Source: Strigops habroptila (lineage: Eukaryota > Chordata > Aves > Psittaciformes > Psittacidae). Taken from it: a stretch of 64,000 nucleotides of DNA. Below the pieces are notes generated by a model. It was not told the origin of the DNA. It was given only the letters and a program-made list of their open reading frames with translations, and ran no database searches. Of the stretch, positions 38,201-49,776 are shown piece after piece. Each line of letters starts with the position of its first letter. The first letter of the stretch is position 1. A program made the translations under genes and the position numbers. Location of the stretch: the NCBI RefSeq assembly GCF_004027225.2, contig NC_044277.2, positions 28,720,995 through 28,784,994 of the forward strand. Direction: 5' to 3'.

Positions 38201-41200
38201 TTACATGATGTAGAAGATGTATATTATATTTTTGAGGCAGAATTCTCTCCTGTTTGTTAAATGAAAGGAAGAGACGTAGCATATGGAGGGGAGAGCAGGG
38301 TCAGAGCAGACTGCAGATGAATGTTTATACAATCAGGTGAATATTTTAGGTAAAGAAACAATGTTTTCAGTGACTTGTAGCTTTAAGTTTCTTGATCTCT
38401 TTATGTAAAATAATGAATCTACATCTTTCGATTATAAGAAGTTTTGAAAACTAGAAAGAGAGACACTTTTCTGGCAGCAACTGCAGGGAAAACAAAAAAA
38501 AGGGGGGGGGCTTGACCTGATGTAAGTAGTTGATATATGTAGATTGACTATTTCTGCACATCTATTTTTCTGCACATTTTGTTTTTCTCTCACAAGCATT
38601 ACTGCATGTTATGCCATTTTAATGTTACCCATTAACACAAGAAATTTTCTAGCAAAATACAGAAACAAAATACTTTTAAAGTGTTTCAACTGAGCTATGT
38701 GAATAAGGATGAAGTCATTGAAGAAGAATGGTAAGCAGAAGTGTTTCCGCATAATGAGTTCTTCTACATTAGGCTTAAGCGAGTTCCTTCAGCATCTTTA
38801 TGAAAAGAACAATTCGACCATTAAAAAATGGACTTAAGTATCATGTTGCAAAAGAGTCACTTCACATTAAACTGTAGATGAAGAAACAAACCCTGCTCTT
38901 CTCTTTGAAAATGTACTTTATATGCCTGAATAACTTTTTATTTGGTTTGAGGTTATCTTCTAATCATTTAAGTAATGACCTGTTACCATATATCATTTTT
39001 TATGCTAATTGAAGTGATAATCTTGGTTTAAGTAGCAGATTTTTTTTTATTTGAGTACGTGGGAGAAGCTGTTTTTCTAGTACAAGTTTAGGCTATGGCT
39101 TGCACAGATCATGGATTTGATTAATGTAAAACAGCAAAGGCAGCTTGAAAAAAGGAAGGTTTTATTACGTTTGTCATACAAATTAAGTGGGGAAAAGAAT
39201 GATCATGATTATAGAAGAATTTTTTCCAGGAAGGGGTAAAGGCTGATGAGGTAAAAATGGATATTAAGACAAGAATTCTCACTAGCCATTGGCCAAAAAA
39301 TTCACCTCTATCTTCTTGTGCAATAAGCACTTGAAAGCAGACTCACAAAAATCCAAGTAAGTCACTATTTGTTAATTATGAACACAGTGTTCTGATTGGA
39401 GGTTATTTATAGAAGAATGAATACAACAGAGTAGGAAAGTCTTAGAAAGGTGGAAGAAAATACATGTTTGGAGATGCTGAAGAGTTCTCTGAAAAGGACT
39501 CTAAACTTGAAAGATAGAATGAGCAAGATGCTCAACATACTCTGTAGCAAACCACAGGATTACACATACTTCCTTCTGGCCTTTGTAAAACTGCACAGAG
39601 GGGAATGACATCTGTTACACAATTTTAAGTTGAATGCATTAGTTTGTAAAGTGTGTTTAGAGATGGCTGTATAGTATATCCATGGCACATTAACCTTGTC
39701 ACTTATTATTTTGTAACTTATTCTTTTATATATGCATATATAAAAATATACTGTATATATAAAAATTATATACTGTGTATATGTCAATGGATTATGATCT
39801 TAGCAAAATGGAGACACATAAGCATGTTTTAGTGCCAATGCTTAGTTCCACTGATATTTCCTTTAGGGATTTGTGTGTGGATTTTAGCAGCACACTTTTT
39901 TCATCCATCTTCTAACATTTATTTTTCAAATCTCTTTAATACCAAAGTGATAAACTTGCTTTTCAGTTGTAATGTAGCAACAAATTTTATGATTATTTGA
40001 AAAATCATGTTCTAAATTGACAAATTAGATAAACTCTTAACTGTACCTGTGTAACTTAAGTCACAGTCTTAAGAGATTTAATAGTTTGTTAACTTTATTT
40101 TGAATGCTTAGGAGTAAATCTGAGGAGAGATGCTTGTGTTCCGTAAAGAAATACTGCCCTTGTATGATCGTATTTAAGTGTTGTTGCTTTTTTTAATACT
40201 TCAAGTAATTCACACTCTTTTTTTTTTGCTAAAGCCTTGCAGTGAGAGAATTTCTTTGTCTGGATGATCCTCCAGGTCCTTTTGACAGTCTAGAAGAGAG
40301 CAGGGTAAGTGCTATGTAGCATGATAAAAGCAGAATGCAAAAGGCAGTTGTTGTTGATAGAATATTGTAAAATCTGCTGAGCGGTAGGGAATGGAACACT
40401 TTATTTTCTATTTTATCAGAAAAATTTGGAAATAAATGTATTTCTAAAACTGACAGTCTAATTATTGGTGCACACTATGATCTTTGACTTTTGTACTCCA
40501 TCCCTGTCCCAGGCTGTGATCTCTTCCTTGTTGCCTTTTATGACCAGTGGGTGAAACTTGTTTTTAAGGCAACTACTGAACATAAAGATGGGTTTTGTAG
40601 GTTTACATTCAACACATTGTCTCAATGCCTACAGCTTAGACTTCAGGTCTTGCAGTAAAATGTTTCTTGCTATGAAATGTAATGAAAAGATTAATTCTGA
40701 CTACGAAAAAGTGTTCTATTTAGTAGTGTCAAGTAGTGTAGTAAAGCAGCAGCCTTTCAACATGTGTATGAGCACACTGAACAAATAATACTGTATGCTG
40801 CAGCCTGTTTTATGAGAAGCAGATTTCACTGGCATGCAAAGCTGTGTCAAGCCTGTCTAGAACAAGTGGTCTTAGTTTTCTTGCTCTATAGAATATGAAT
40901 GTTTTAGAATTGCACATACCTTGTTAATACTGTAGAATGTTAAGTGGTACTCCTTCATCTAGATTTATATTTACCACTTTGCTTCGCATGCAAGTGGGAG
41001 TGCCTTGGCTCTTGTTACATTACTGTGTATAACTGAAGGATTTGAGGATTTTTTTGTGTTACAAGCTCATATTTTATTTCTGTACAAACATTTTTCATCA
41101 TAGCTATTTAAGTCGATGAAAATTGATAAAAATTACAGGAATTATTTGTTCAGATAAGTAAGAAATTTAAGTGCTGCTTTCATTGATATTTTGATTATGT

Positions 41201-44200
41201 GTACAGTGGTGAAATCTCAGGGTTATTCTTCCACCACAGGAATTTAGGTAAACTATTAAAATAGCTGTGCTGTTGTAGCTTTGGCTATTAACCAATTTTG
41301 TAAAGTTGCTAGAGACAGCTGTCATAAAATTCTGGTCTCCAAGGCATACCTCACTTTATTAGAGTGGTTGAGGATGGAAGGGACCTCTTGAGATCATCTA
41401 GTCCAGTCCTTCTTGGACTCTTCATTAGGGACCGTAGTGGTAGGACAAGGGGTATTGGCTTCAAACTTAAACAGGGGAAGTTTAGGTTAAATATAAGGAA
41501 GAAGTTCTTTACAGTGAGGGTGGTGAGGCACTGGAATGGGTTGCCCAAGGAAGTTGTGAATGCTCCATCCCTGGCGGTGTTCAAGGCCAGGCTGGACAGA
41601 GCCTTGGGCGACATGGTTCAGTGTGAGGTGTTCCTGCCCATGGCAGGGGGGTTGGAACTAGATGATCTTAAGGTCCTTTCCAACCCTAACTATTCTATGA
41701 TTCTGCTTGAGCATGGTCAGCTGCTGCAAGTTGCCCAGGACCATGTCCAGTCAGGTTTGAATATTCTGCAGAGAATTCACAACCTCTCTGTGCAGCCTGC
41801 TCTAGTGTTTGATCACTGTTGCAGTAAAAAAGTGGTTTGTGTTTTCAGATTGAATTTCCTGGGTTTTAATTTGCGCCCATTGTCTCTTGTCCTGTTAGTG
41901 GGCACCACTGAGAAGAGTCTGGCTCCCTCTTCTTCGTTCTCTCCCTTGATAAGATTACCCCAAGCCTTCTCTTCTCCAGACTAAGAGTTCCAGCTCACTC
42001 CTCTTTATCACATGAAAGATGCTCAAGTCCTTTAATTATCTTTAATCTTGATATTTGAATCATGAGGCCTGAGGTCCTGGTGGACAACAAGCTGGAGCTT
42101 AGCCAGCTCCCTCCCCGCCTGCACCTCGGCACTCCCAGGTGCAACCTGTCAGGCCCCATGGACTTAAGTATGTCCAGTTTATCTTGTCCCCCAACAGTGA
42201 GGGTAAGTTTGTCTTGCCCTTCCTTGTCTTTCCCTCTGGTTGCAGACATCTGGGGTTCATGAAGGCTGGTCTTAACAAGGAAGACAGGCAAAGATGGCAT
42301 CAAGTACCTTAACCTTTTCGCTGTGATTTGTCACAAGTTCACCCACTCAATTTGGCAGCAGGTTCATGGTTTCATTGGTCTTCCTTTTGTTAATTACATA
42401 TTTGTAGAATCCTTTCTTTTTTCTTTTCACATGCCTTGCCAGGTTCAGCTCCAGGTTGGCCTTCACTTTCTTAACCCTATCCCTGTAAGAGCAGACAGCA
42501 GCCCTGTACTTCTCCTGGGTAACCTCTCCATGCTTCCACCACTAGTACCCTGGCTTTTTAGGTCTGAGTTGAGTTAGGAGTTTCTTGCTCATCCATACAG
42601 GCCTCTTGAAACCTTTGCTTGACTTCCTGCTGGTTGATCTGGACCCTTATTGAGCTTGAAGGTGGTGATGCTTGAATAGCAACTAGCTCTTCTAGACAGC
42701 TGTTCTCCTATGGCTTCTTCCTTCCAAGCAGACTTCTGAGGAGATTGAAATCTTCTCACCTGAAATCCATGGTTGTCCTGCTTTTTGCCCTGCTCCTGCC
42801 TGTTAGGGATCCTGAACTCCTACATATCAGAGAGCATGTATGTCCATCCCTTGCCTTTTTCTTCCCCCCAAACAATGCGCAAGTACAGGACAAGCACTGT
42901 GGTTCATGTACGTATTCCTGGAGTTCATTTTTAAAGGTATCACAAAAATCACTTCTGTTTTGCCTTACTGTTACCATAAAAAGAACTGCAAAATGCAAAA
43001 TATGGATATCTTCATTTTGGTTTATGTCTATTCTGTTACTCCAGTTCAAAAAGGGACAACACATATTTATCTCTTTTATCTTTTTAGGGAGGAATACAGG
43101 TACCTCCCCCATTAGAAATCAATTAGATCAATTAGACCTTACAGAAATGTAAACATTATAATCTCTTTTTCTTTTTCCTTTTTTTTTTTTTTTTTTTTTT
43201 TTGGCATCATACCTTTGGTGACTGTTTCCACAGGTCCTCTCCCAGCCATCTGTGTTTCATGATCCACTGAAGAAGGAAACAAAGCTCTTTTCCAGCTGTC
43301 CTAGTTCTGTTACTCTTTCAGGACTTAAAGGGAAAATCAGTCCCACCTGGGTATTAGAATTGTACAGACTCCAGGTGTTCAGCTCTTCAAGGAGCAATAT
43401 AACACACAATTTCCTGATAGGTCTTCTTCAGCTTTGGTTCACCTTTCTGCTGTTACGGCTTCCTTCAGAATATGCTGATGTTTTCTTACTCAGTTTTGAA
43501 CAGCGACTTCCTTTCCTTGGGCAGCTGATACACAGATCGCAACTAGAGATGAGTTTTTACAAAAGGTTTTGTTCAGTTCTTGTATAGAAAAATGAAGACC
43601 TGTGGAATTTTTTTTTTTTTTATTCTGTGAATAGGGAAATTTGCATGTGCATAAATCTAAAAGTAGAAATGATATAATTTAATTATATTGTTAAGGAAAT
43701 AATGGTTACCTTTCAGTTAGGGCACCAGCAACCTTAATAGTTTTACAAAATACACTAGAAGTCACTTAATTGGCTTGGATGAAACAGGATGACTGTTTAA
43801 CCAGACTCATTGCTAAAGCAATCACAAAAAATGCTGTGTGAAGAATGAATTCCATGCCACATGTTCTTGGCTCTAGTAGATGAGAATAAAGCTGTGGTTT
43901 AACTGATGGTTGGTCTTCAATGCCTGGCAACAAAGATAAATTTGCTATCTGAGTCAATAAAATAAATTAGAACTCAATGCAAAAAAAAATCAAAATGGTT
44001 TTTGGATTGAAAAGCACTATTTTTTTTTTAATTCTGTAATTACAGGAAAACCTAACATTTTTAAGAAGTTGGTAAGTCTGCTTCAGTTAAAACGAAGAAT
44101 GATATCTTGATGTTTGTAGCTCAGTTTCAAACTTTAGGAAAACAGTGTCTTAACAATATTGTTCTTAACTGAGCTCATATAAAATGTTTATATTTGGTGG

Positions 44201-47200
44201 ACTCTGTGAATTAGTAGTTAGTTGCATGTAATGTTAAGCCAACAAAGCCTCCCACATGAGTCTTATTTAGTGAGAATATGTAAATTATTAAATCAGAACT
44301 GCCATTACTGTTGGTAGACTTGCTGTTTCCAGTAATAGAGGCTCTGAGCCAATGCTTCTGTCACTTCCTGCATTCGGTGGATGCCGCATTACACATTGGT
44401 TCTTCACATTTAAGTTCTGAGATTGCTCACTGGTCAAATTTGTCAGGGTGTACTGTATACACGTGTCATGCTCAGCAGGGTAACACAACATACTTATCAT
44501 GGTTGAGTAGTTAGTGTTGTTAGCGCTTCATTTCAAAATGGTTTTGTATTGGTCTTCCAACTAATGATTTCATATTAGTAACAGGTGTTTGGTGCAGAAC
44601 TGTAAAACAAGGGAGGAACATGCACTTTATCCTAATACTTTTAGCATCTTCGGAATAATTAAATGCTTTAAAATTGACTTCCAGTCATGTGAAAGGAAAG
44701 CTTATGTGAGGGGAAAAGGGAGTAGGGAGGTCAGCTGATGGTCCATATAGGTGCAACATTACCAAGGTTCAAAATAAGGGACTGCACATGAAAAGGCGAG
44801 AAGCCTCTTTCTAAAGTCTCTCTTGTGAGACAAACAAATAAGGCAATAAAGTATTTGTGTTGCAGTTTAGCATAATAAATTCATTGTTCAAAACAAAGCA
44901 GCATTGTTTTATTGATGACAGAACTTTTTTTTTATAAAGTTTATATAGCTCTTTACAGTAATACAAAGAAATACAAAGAAAAGTGGCTACAATTCTGTTA
45001 CAGGTTGATATTTCTAAAGGAAAATCAATAAAGACAGTCCACTGAAATTAAAAGGAAGATGTTCTTAAATTTGTCTTTTAGGCTTTCTGTGAAACTCTGG
45101 AGGAAACAAATTACCGTCTACAAAAAGAACTGCTTGAAAAACAAAAGGAGGTTGAGTCACTGAAGAAACTGCTACATGAAAAGCAACTTCATATAGATGC
45201 TGTTGAAAGAAGAATTAGGTATGTAGAGATGTCATGGATTCTAGGAGTTTCTTTCCATGAAGATGTTTTATCTATATAGTCACAAGCACCAGCTTTAACT
45301 GTATTCTTTGGAAACAATTTTCCCTACGAAACCACACACAAAACAGTATTTTCAGTAGGCTCTTTCTGGTATGCTGGCTAAAAAGCCGTTGTTAGTACAA
45401 ATGACTGAGAAGCTGTTGTCCCATCTTTTCCCTATAAAGTAATTGGGATTATGTTTCCTAATGCTTTAAGTCCTGTAAGGATAAAGCAAAGATCCTATTC
45501 TGCCTTTGAAATGTTGGGTATGTGAAATGCCCTGCTAGAGATGAGATCAGTGGAAAAATTGCTTTGAGTTACAAAATTGTGCCTGTGCTCAAAGCTTTGA
45601 CAGAACTTAGTGATCAGGTGATTCTATGTCTTTGTCAATGTCTCTAGCTATTCTGAATTGCCTGGAATGATGCTGCCAATAGCATTTAAGTAGTGCTGGA
45701 GATTGTCCATTTAAATCCAAGCTAAAAATGGTAGAGTTTATTATAAAACTTTTTATGGTACCAGTCTGCTAAATTTTGTAGCAGGCCCAGGGAGTTGATG
45801 TTGGGCTATTCAGTGTCCTGTCAGACCTACTGAATGAGTCATTGTGGGGTTTCCTTAGCAAAGAAGTAAATTCTCATGGTCCCTTTAGAAGTTATTTTAA
45901 TACTGCTTGGGGTTTTGAGTCTAGCATATCCAGGTCTAAGAAATCACATCTTTGGATGTAAGGTTTAAGTGAACTACATTTGGGAAAGGATTTAAATGGA
46001 ATTGTGGCTTGTTGAAGATTTTGATCGGCATACCATGTTCAGCTTGTTACTTGCTCCTGAAGGCAAGTAATTACATTTGAAAGATTACTTTCCCTGTTTC
46101 ATGATGAAGTTATGACTTAATGCTGGCTTAAATAGTGGAATAGTCAATAAAAATGAGAGAACTTGCATTTGGCTAAAACACCATGATAGGAAATTTTGTG
46201 AGACTAAAATAAAATAAAAAGGCATGATTAGCAAAAAAAGACTTTTTTAGTGCTTTCCCTGAACACAAACACCCTGCAAGTTTCCCAGACATTTAAAATT
46301 ATTGAAAGTCAGCCAAGTAGTGTCTGAAGTCTTGATGGAAAATAACTGTGATTTTTAGTTGTAAAAGTTACCAAGTAAACCCATGATCCTTGTTTAAGAA
46401 CTTCTGTTTGTCTGATGGCAGTTTCACACAAAATAAAAAGATCTCTTTTTGGCCTCACTGAAGTGGAATTTTGATCTGATGGCCCAAAAGAATTAAGGAT
46501 CTTCTGCGTATGTGTTCTTAAGGCCAGGTATCTAAAATGTATGTGAGGTAGGAGGGGACAGTCAAACAAGGCATCAGACGTGTAGTCCTTTACATATGCT
46601 GGATTTGGCCCAAACATAGGCCAGTAATCATGTTAGAGAATACTGTTGAGGTATTACTTAAAATGCATGCATTAAAGTGAAACTGTAGCAACAGTAGTAG
46701 TTAGAGTAATTTTAAAAAGGGGGGAATATAGTAGTATCACTTTCAAAGCAAAATTGTTCACAAGCTTTTTTTTCCAATTCAGATGGCAGCGTTCAGCACT
46801 AAATTGATGTATGTTTTCCACACAGAGCAATACTTTGGAAACTTTTTTTTTTTTTAATTTTGCACACCCATATTTCTGTTTGTAGACAGGTGAGTCAGGC
46901 TGCCAATGTATGTGTTGCTGTTAAGAAAAAGTTACTGTCTTGAGCATAGAATCACAGAATGGTTTGGATTGGAAGGGACCTTACAGTTCACCTAGATCCA
47001 GCCCCCTGCCACAGACAAGAACATCTTCCACTAGACCAGGTTCTTCAAAGCCCTATCCGACCTGGACTTGAACACTTTCAGGGATGGAGCATTCACAACT
47101 TCCCATTGATTATTAATAGGAAAATGTACTGCTCTGAAATTTAATATGTGACTCTATAAAGTTACAATGAGAAACTCGGGAAATTGTTGAAGAAATCTTT

Positions 47201-48074
47201 TTGTCATCCTGGCTTTCTTCCTTCTGACTGTGTTTTGGCTGTAATCCTTCTGCCGTTTAGGCAACATGTGTGTGGCTTAGGTCATCTGCATGTAATTTCT
47301 TACCTAAAGTCATAACCACTCCTCTGGGACTTGAACTTTGTAAAGCTATTAAATTGTGATGCAACCAGAGGATTTAATTTAGTTTAGGAATAAGCAGCTG
47401 GAGCAAATAAACTGTTTAAATAGCTATCCAGTGCAAGACCTGCATCCCTGTAGTAATAAAAGAAATGGAGCATGTAGGAGTGAGATTGATAGGTTCCCAG
47501 AAACTGCAAAGTTTAAAATTAATCAAACAGCTTTTCAGTGATGAATGTTTGCCGTGTGGACTGGTGGTACTCTCTTCTTATTTGTCGTAGGGATTTATCT
47601 TTAGGAAAAATGACTCGTCAAATGTCAGGAGAAGGAAGTGAGTGCAGTGGTGAGGTGGAGTCTTCTGCAGTAGAAGCAGACCAGGGTACCCTGGGTGAGG
47701 ACAGCTGGTAAATGCTATTATTTTATTTATAATCTTTTTTTTTTCTTTTTTAAAGTATGTTTTTAAATGTTTGGTCTTGCATGAATTCTGCACATGCTGA
47801 GGACCTCTCTGCTGCATAAAGGCCCTCAGGATGGATAATTTTAGATCTGGAATAAGTGATAAGTTGAACAAGCTTTATAAATGTTTTGTGGATTGACAGC
47901 ATGAAATTACTATGGAGAATCATACTAGTTTCCATGTGGCAAAGCTTATTGATCTGTTGTTGCAGCTCAGATAAAGAGAACCATGATGCATGCTGGAGTG
48001 GCTCTTTGCCTGAAAACTCTGTACCAGAAATTGAAGTCGCTGAAGTAGCATATACTGCTGATGAGGAAGAATAG
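25916..48074 (+). CDS. SNX16: Sorting nexin 16, complete seven-coding-exon CDS (346 aa)
   Basis: SNX16 is a PX-domain sorting nexin that binds PI3P on early and late endosomes and influences receptor and endosome traffic (family knowledge). The spliced CDS joins 25,916-26,287, 30,043-30,129, 34,855-35,003, 40,235-40,304, 45,082-45,218, 47,591-47,707 and 47,966-48,074. That is 1,041 nt and 346 codons plus stop 48,072-48,074 TAG, all with GT-AG introns and matching phases. The start [13 protein letters not shown] is typical of SNX16, and its ATG has strong Kozak context. Residues 1-105 are Ser-rich and probably disordered. The PX domain spans about 106-222, with the phosphoinositide-binding RRYTDF at 142-147, a PPK loop at 166-168 and headgroup arginine R183. 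Residues about 227-272 ([19 protein letters not shown]...) form the coiled coil used for self-association. The acidic tail ends [15 protein letters not shown]. No frameshift or missing residue is seen. Confidence 0.97.
26288..30042 (+). other. SNX16: SNX16 intron 2
   Basis: The intron is 3,755 bp, GTAAGT to TTTTCCACATAG. It is AT-rich with an A-rich patch near 28,118-28,158. No gene or clear mobile element is recognised. Confidence 0.75.
30043..30129 (+). CDS. SNX16: SNX16 coding exon 2 (residues 125-153)
   Basis: The 87-nt exon encodes [20 protein letters not shown] and TDFSRLNDK. It carries the PX-domain RRYTDF motif, whose arginine contacts the 3-phosphate of PI3P in this family. The acceptor is CATAG and the donor AAG|GTGAGA; it is phase 0 on both sides. 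Confidence 0.97.
30130..34854 (+). other. SNX16: SNX16 intron 3
   Basis: The intron is 4,725 bp, GTGAGA to TTTCTATTTCAG. It contains short A-runs at about 32,380 and 32,638. Open frames around 33,000-34,100 lack splice or domain support. Nothing else is recognised. Confidence 0.75.
34855..35003 (+). CDS. SNX16: SNX16 coding exon 3 (residues 154-203, split Cys)
   Basis: This exon encodes the PX-domain segment from [17 protein letters not shown] to AHKDIAN, with the PPK loop and R183. It ends AACTG|GTATGT, so the Cys203 codon (TG|C) is split with the next exon. Confidence 0.97.
35004..40234 (+). other. SNX16: SNX16 intron 4
   Basis: The intron is 5,231 bp, GTATGT to a T-rich acceptor ending TTTTGCTAAAG. 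It contains a 16-A run at 36,521-36,536, an 8-G run near 38,503, and an AT-rich TATATA patch at 39,725-39,782. No gene is recognised. Confidence 0.75.
39725..39782. repeat. AT-rich low-complexity patch
   Basis: Alternating TATATA/ATAAAA sequence. It generates a spurious Tyr/Ile-rich open frame on the minus strand. Confidence 0.75.
40235..40304 (+). CDS. SNX16: SNX16 coding exon 4 (residues 203-226)
   Basis: The 70-nt exon encodes the end of the PX domain, [16 protein letters not shown] then DSLEESR. The acceptor follows a T-run and reads GCTAAAG|C; the donor is AGG|GTAAGT. It completes the Cys203 codon and ends in phase 0. Confidence 0.96.
41363..41412 (-). mobile_element. CR1 LINE (older copy), 3' tip, minus strand
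   Basis: GGATGGAAGGGACCTCTTGA and the following 'gatcatctagtccagtcctt' are the antisense of a CR1 3' end. The copy breaks at about 41,412, where a plus-strand CR1 is inserted, and continues at 41,706. Confidence 0.8.
41413..41705 (+). mobile_element. Younger CR1 LINE 3' fragment nested in the older CR1, plus strand
   Basis: This is sense-strand CR1 3' region, from 'actcttcattagggaccgta' through 'gaagaagttctttacagtg', 'gcactggaatgggttgccca' and 'gttcaaggccaggctggaca'. It ends 'caaccctaactattctatgattctg', the CR1 terminal octamer motif. It is better preserved than the surrounding opposite-strand CR1, consistent with later insertion. It is 5' truncated, about 293 bp, and part of the 206-codon open frame across 41,364-41,984, which is not a gene. 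Confidence 0.85.
41706..42850 (-). mobile_element. CR1 LINE (older copy), continuation toward its 5' part, minus strand
   Basis: The copy resumes at 'cttgagcatggtcagctgctgc' with antisense CR1 landmarks: 'ccaggaccatgtccagtcagg', 'gggcaccactgagaagagtctggc', 'cttctcttctccagac'. It later holds ORF2/5' region segments such as 'ggcaaagatggcatcaagtacct', 'gtttcttgctcatccatacaggcc' and 'tttgcttgacttcctgctgg'. The region between about 42,040 and 42,250 is poorly conserved and may be rearranged. The 5' limit is approximate. Confidence 0.7.
43179..43202. repeat. Poly-T run of 24
   Basis: An uninterrupted T homopolymer inside intron 5. No adjacent retrocopy is recognised on the minus strand, so a pseudogene poly(A) tail is not supported. 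Confidence 0.8.
45082..45218 (+). CDS. SNX16: SNX16 coding exon 5 (residues 227-272, coiled coil)
   Basis: This exon encodes [20 protein letters not shown] and the following heptad-like Leu/Glu/Lys-rich helix to VERRI. This is the coiled coil C-terminal to the PX domain that mediates self-association in the family. The donor ATTAG|GTATGT splits the Arg272 codon (AG|G). Confidence 0.96.
45219..47590 (+). other. SNX16: SNX16 intron 6
   Basis: The intron is 2,372 bp, GTATGT to CTTATTTGTCGTAG. It contains a short minus-strand CR1 tail at 46,945-47,104. No other feature is recognised. Confidence 0.75.
46945..47104 (-). mobile_element. CR1 LINE 3'-end fragment, minus strand
   Basis: The plus strand begins CATAGAATCACAGAATGG, then 'ttggattggaagggacctta', 'agccccctgccacagacaag' and 'cagggatggagcattcacaa'. 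This is antisense CR1 3' end, truncated after about 160 bp. Confidence 0.9.
47591..47707 (+). CDS. SNX16: SNX16 coding exon 6 (residues 272-311, variable acidic linker)
   Basis: This exon encodes [20 protein letters not shown] and a Glu/Ser-rich linker to GTLGEDS, ending AGCTG|GTAAAT with Cys311 split TG|C. It is Glu/Ser-rich and the least SNX16-like exon by eye. It is supported by frame, phases and position, and by the open frame continuing into the conserved C-terminus. Confidence 0.9.
47708..47965 (+). other. SNX16: SNX16 intron 7
   Basis: This 258-bp intron, GTAAAT to GTTGTTGCAG, is the shortest of the gene. Nothing else is seen in it. Confidence 0.85.
47966..48074 (+). CDS. SNX16: SNX16 coding exon 7 (residues 311-346, C-terminus)
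   Basis: This exon completes Cys311 and encodes [16 protein letters not shown] through [15 protein letters not shown] and TAG at 48,072. The [11 protein letters not shown] end is the conserved SNX16 C-terminal signature. Confidence 0.96.
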
Positions 48075-48812
48075 ATCGGTAGCAGCTGCTGGTACCTGGG
48101 AAAGCTTCATGTTTGGGACATACTCTTTGGGTAGGGGTATAGAGTAGCTGTGAAGAATTTACAGCAAAGAGCAAGAATGCACATATTGAATGTTTACATA
48201 AATCTTTACAAATTATTAACATAAGAAATATACCCATTGCTGCTTTGATTTCAGTTTTTATCTAGCCTTTATATATTTAATATATTAAAGTCTAATAAGG
48301 GCTAAAATCAGCTAAAGTTTAGATAGTGTACATACACAATTTGGCTGACTTTCCTAGCGGGGTGACAAAAGCTTCACCTTGAATCACCAAACATCTAACT
48401 AGCATGTTATCTGTTGCCACTGATGTGACACACTTGATGTGTTCATCTGTTTGGTATGTGTGTTTTTGTATTCTTATAGCCATAAATTAATGCTTGTTGA
48501 AGTAAAAGCAGACTCATCTTTTGTTTAATAAGAGTGTAGAATATGTTGGTTTTAAATTCTAAAGTTGAAGAATATTTCTCTGGAAATTTTAACGCAATGC
48601 AATAGGAAACCTGACAGTACCAAGAGAAGAGTACTTACAAAATGGGATTATAGTTGGACATTTTTAAAAGCCTGGTCATTTTTGCTGAAGGAACTAATAT
48701 GAGACCCCCCAAAACACTGTGTATTTTCATCCCAAGAGAGCATGCTGTAATACTTTTGTTTGGTAATGCTGCTTTGAAAATCTGGGATACCTTTGCTATA
48801 TACCCGTGTAAC

Positions 48813-48818
48813 AATAAA
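48813..48818 (+). terminator. SNX16: Polyadenylation signal AATAAA, proximal candidate
   Basis: An AATAAA hexamer 740 nt after the stop codon. The downstream sequence (ATTGGTGAGTTTGCC) is moderately GU-rich. Confidence 0.3.
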
Positions 48819-49476
48819 ATTGGTGAGTTTGCCTTTTACTTGGAACACTACCTCTTACCATCTTGCTAATGCATTCATGTTTGTTTAAAAATAGTCCAGA
48901 TTATATGGAGGTTATTGAAAGACTTGTAAAGAAGCCATATTTTTTTCCTGCACAGTTCATAACTAGATTGAATCTAGTTGCAATGTGTTTTTGTTTCAAT
49001 ATATTGTACACATGGGGATATTTCTACATGTGTTCTATAGCCTATTTTTCAAAATGTATTAAGACAGGAGATGCACTTTATAATTAAAACTCCATTGTGC
49101 CAAGTTCAGTTGGCTAATCGGTTGAGAAAGGGGAGTTGCAGGGAGAGGATTATGTAGTGCCTTTTTATATTTTACTTGTTCATTACTGCAGAATTTTGTT
49201 ACAGTGCTCTGGGTCAGTGCTGTGGAACCTTTGATACAGCTTGTTTCTGTTCTTCACTTATTTACTGAAAGTGCCTTGTTTTATTCTGCTTTTCCAATAG
49301 GAAGAATGCTTGTTTGTTTTAATCTGTTTTTTTTTTTTTTGCCCTATACCACGCACATTGCCGTTTTATGTTGTCAATATGCAGTGTCTTTGTGCTGGAG
49401 TTTTCAAAGGGAGCTTTGTACTTCAGGCTGTGCATACAATGACCTTTATGCAGAACTGTATAAACCTTCCTGGTGA

Positions 49477-49482
49477 AATAAA
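49477..49482 (+). terminator. SNX16: Polyadenylation signal AATAAA
   Basis: AATAAA is followed by GCTATGG...ACACCTGTC and then a U-rich CTTCTTTTTTCC element about 25 nt on, which is the classical arrangement. Confidence 0.55.
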
Positions 49483-49770
49483 GCTATGGATAAAACACCT
49501 GTCTTCTTTTTTCCATTGTAGGAAAAAAACATTCAATGCCTTGTCTAGTAAAGGATAAAAATACTATTAGAAAGAGACATTTCTTACCTCAGTGATTTCC
49601 TACAGTTACTCTTTGGTCTGCGTTCTGTTTGTACCAAAAATGGCTGCATGAAAACGAATGAGAATGCTGTAATGACACCAGAAAACTTACTGTACTTCTG
49701 TTGAAGATTAAAAAGGAACTGATCTTTTTTTTATATTCTACATGAATCCTCACAGATGTTGAGTGAACTC

Positions 49771-49776
49771 AATAAA
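49771..49776 (+). terminator. SNX16: Polyadenylation signal AATAAA, distal
   Basis: CTCAATAAAGTTTTGACACC is followed about 25-40 nt later by a U-rich TTTTTTTTTGTC element. This is the last strong signal before a CR1 fragment. Confidence 0.55.

Larger units (their letters stand above)
40305..45081 (+). other. SNX16: SNX16 intron 5
   Basis: The intron is 4,777 bp, GTAAGT to TTTGTCTTTTAG. It carries the largest CR1 complex of the gene (41,363-42,850, with a nested younger CR1) and a 24-T run at 43,179-43,202. A few open frames in and after the CR1 are repeat-derived or chance. Confidence 0.8.

Noticed and set aside
41364-41984. 206-codon plus-strand open frame
   Set aside because: It runs through two opposite-strand CR1 fragments; the frame is chance within retrotransposon 3' sequence.
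43160-43202. Poly-T run as a minus-strand processed-pseudogene poly(A) tail
   Set aside because: The flanking sequence shows no exon-like or gene-derived content and no target duplication was seen.
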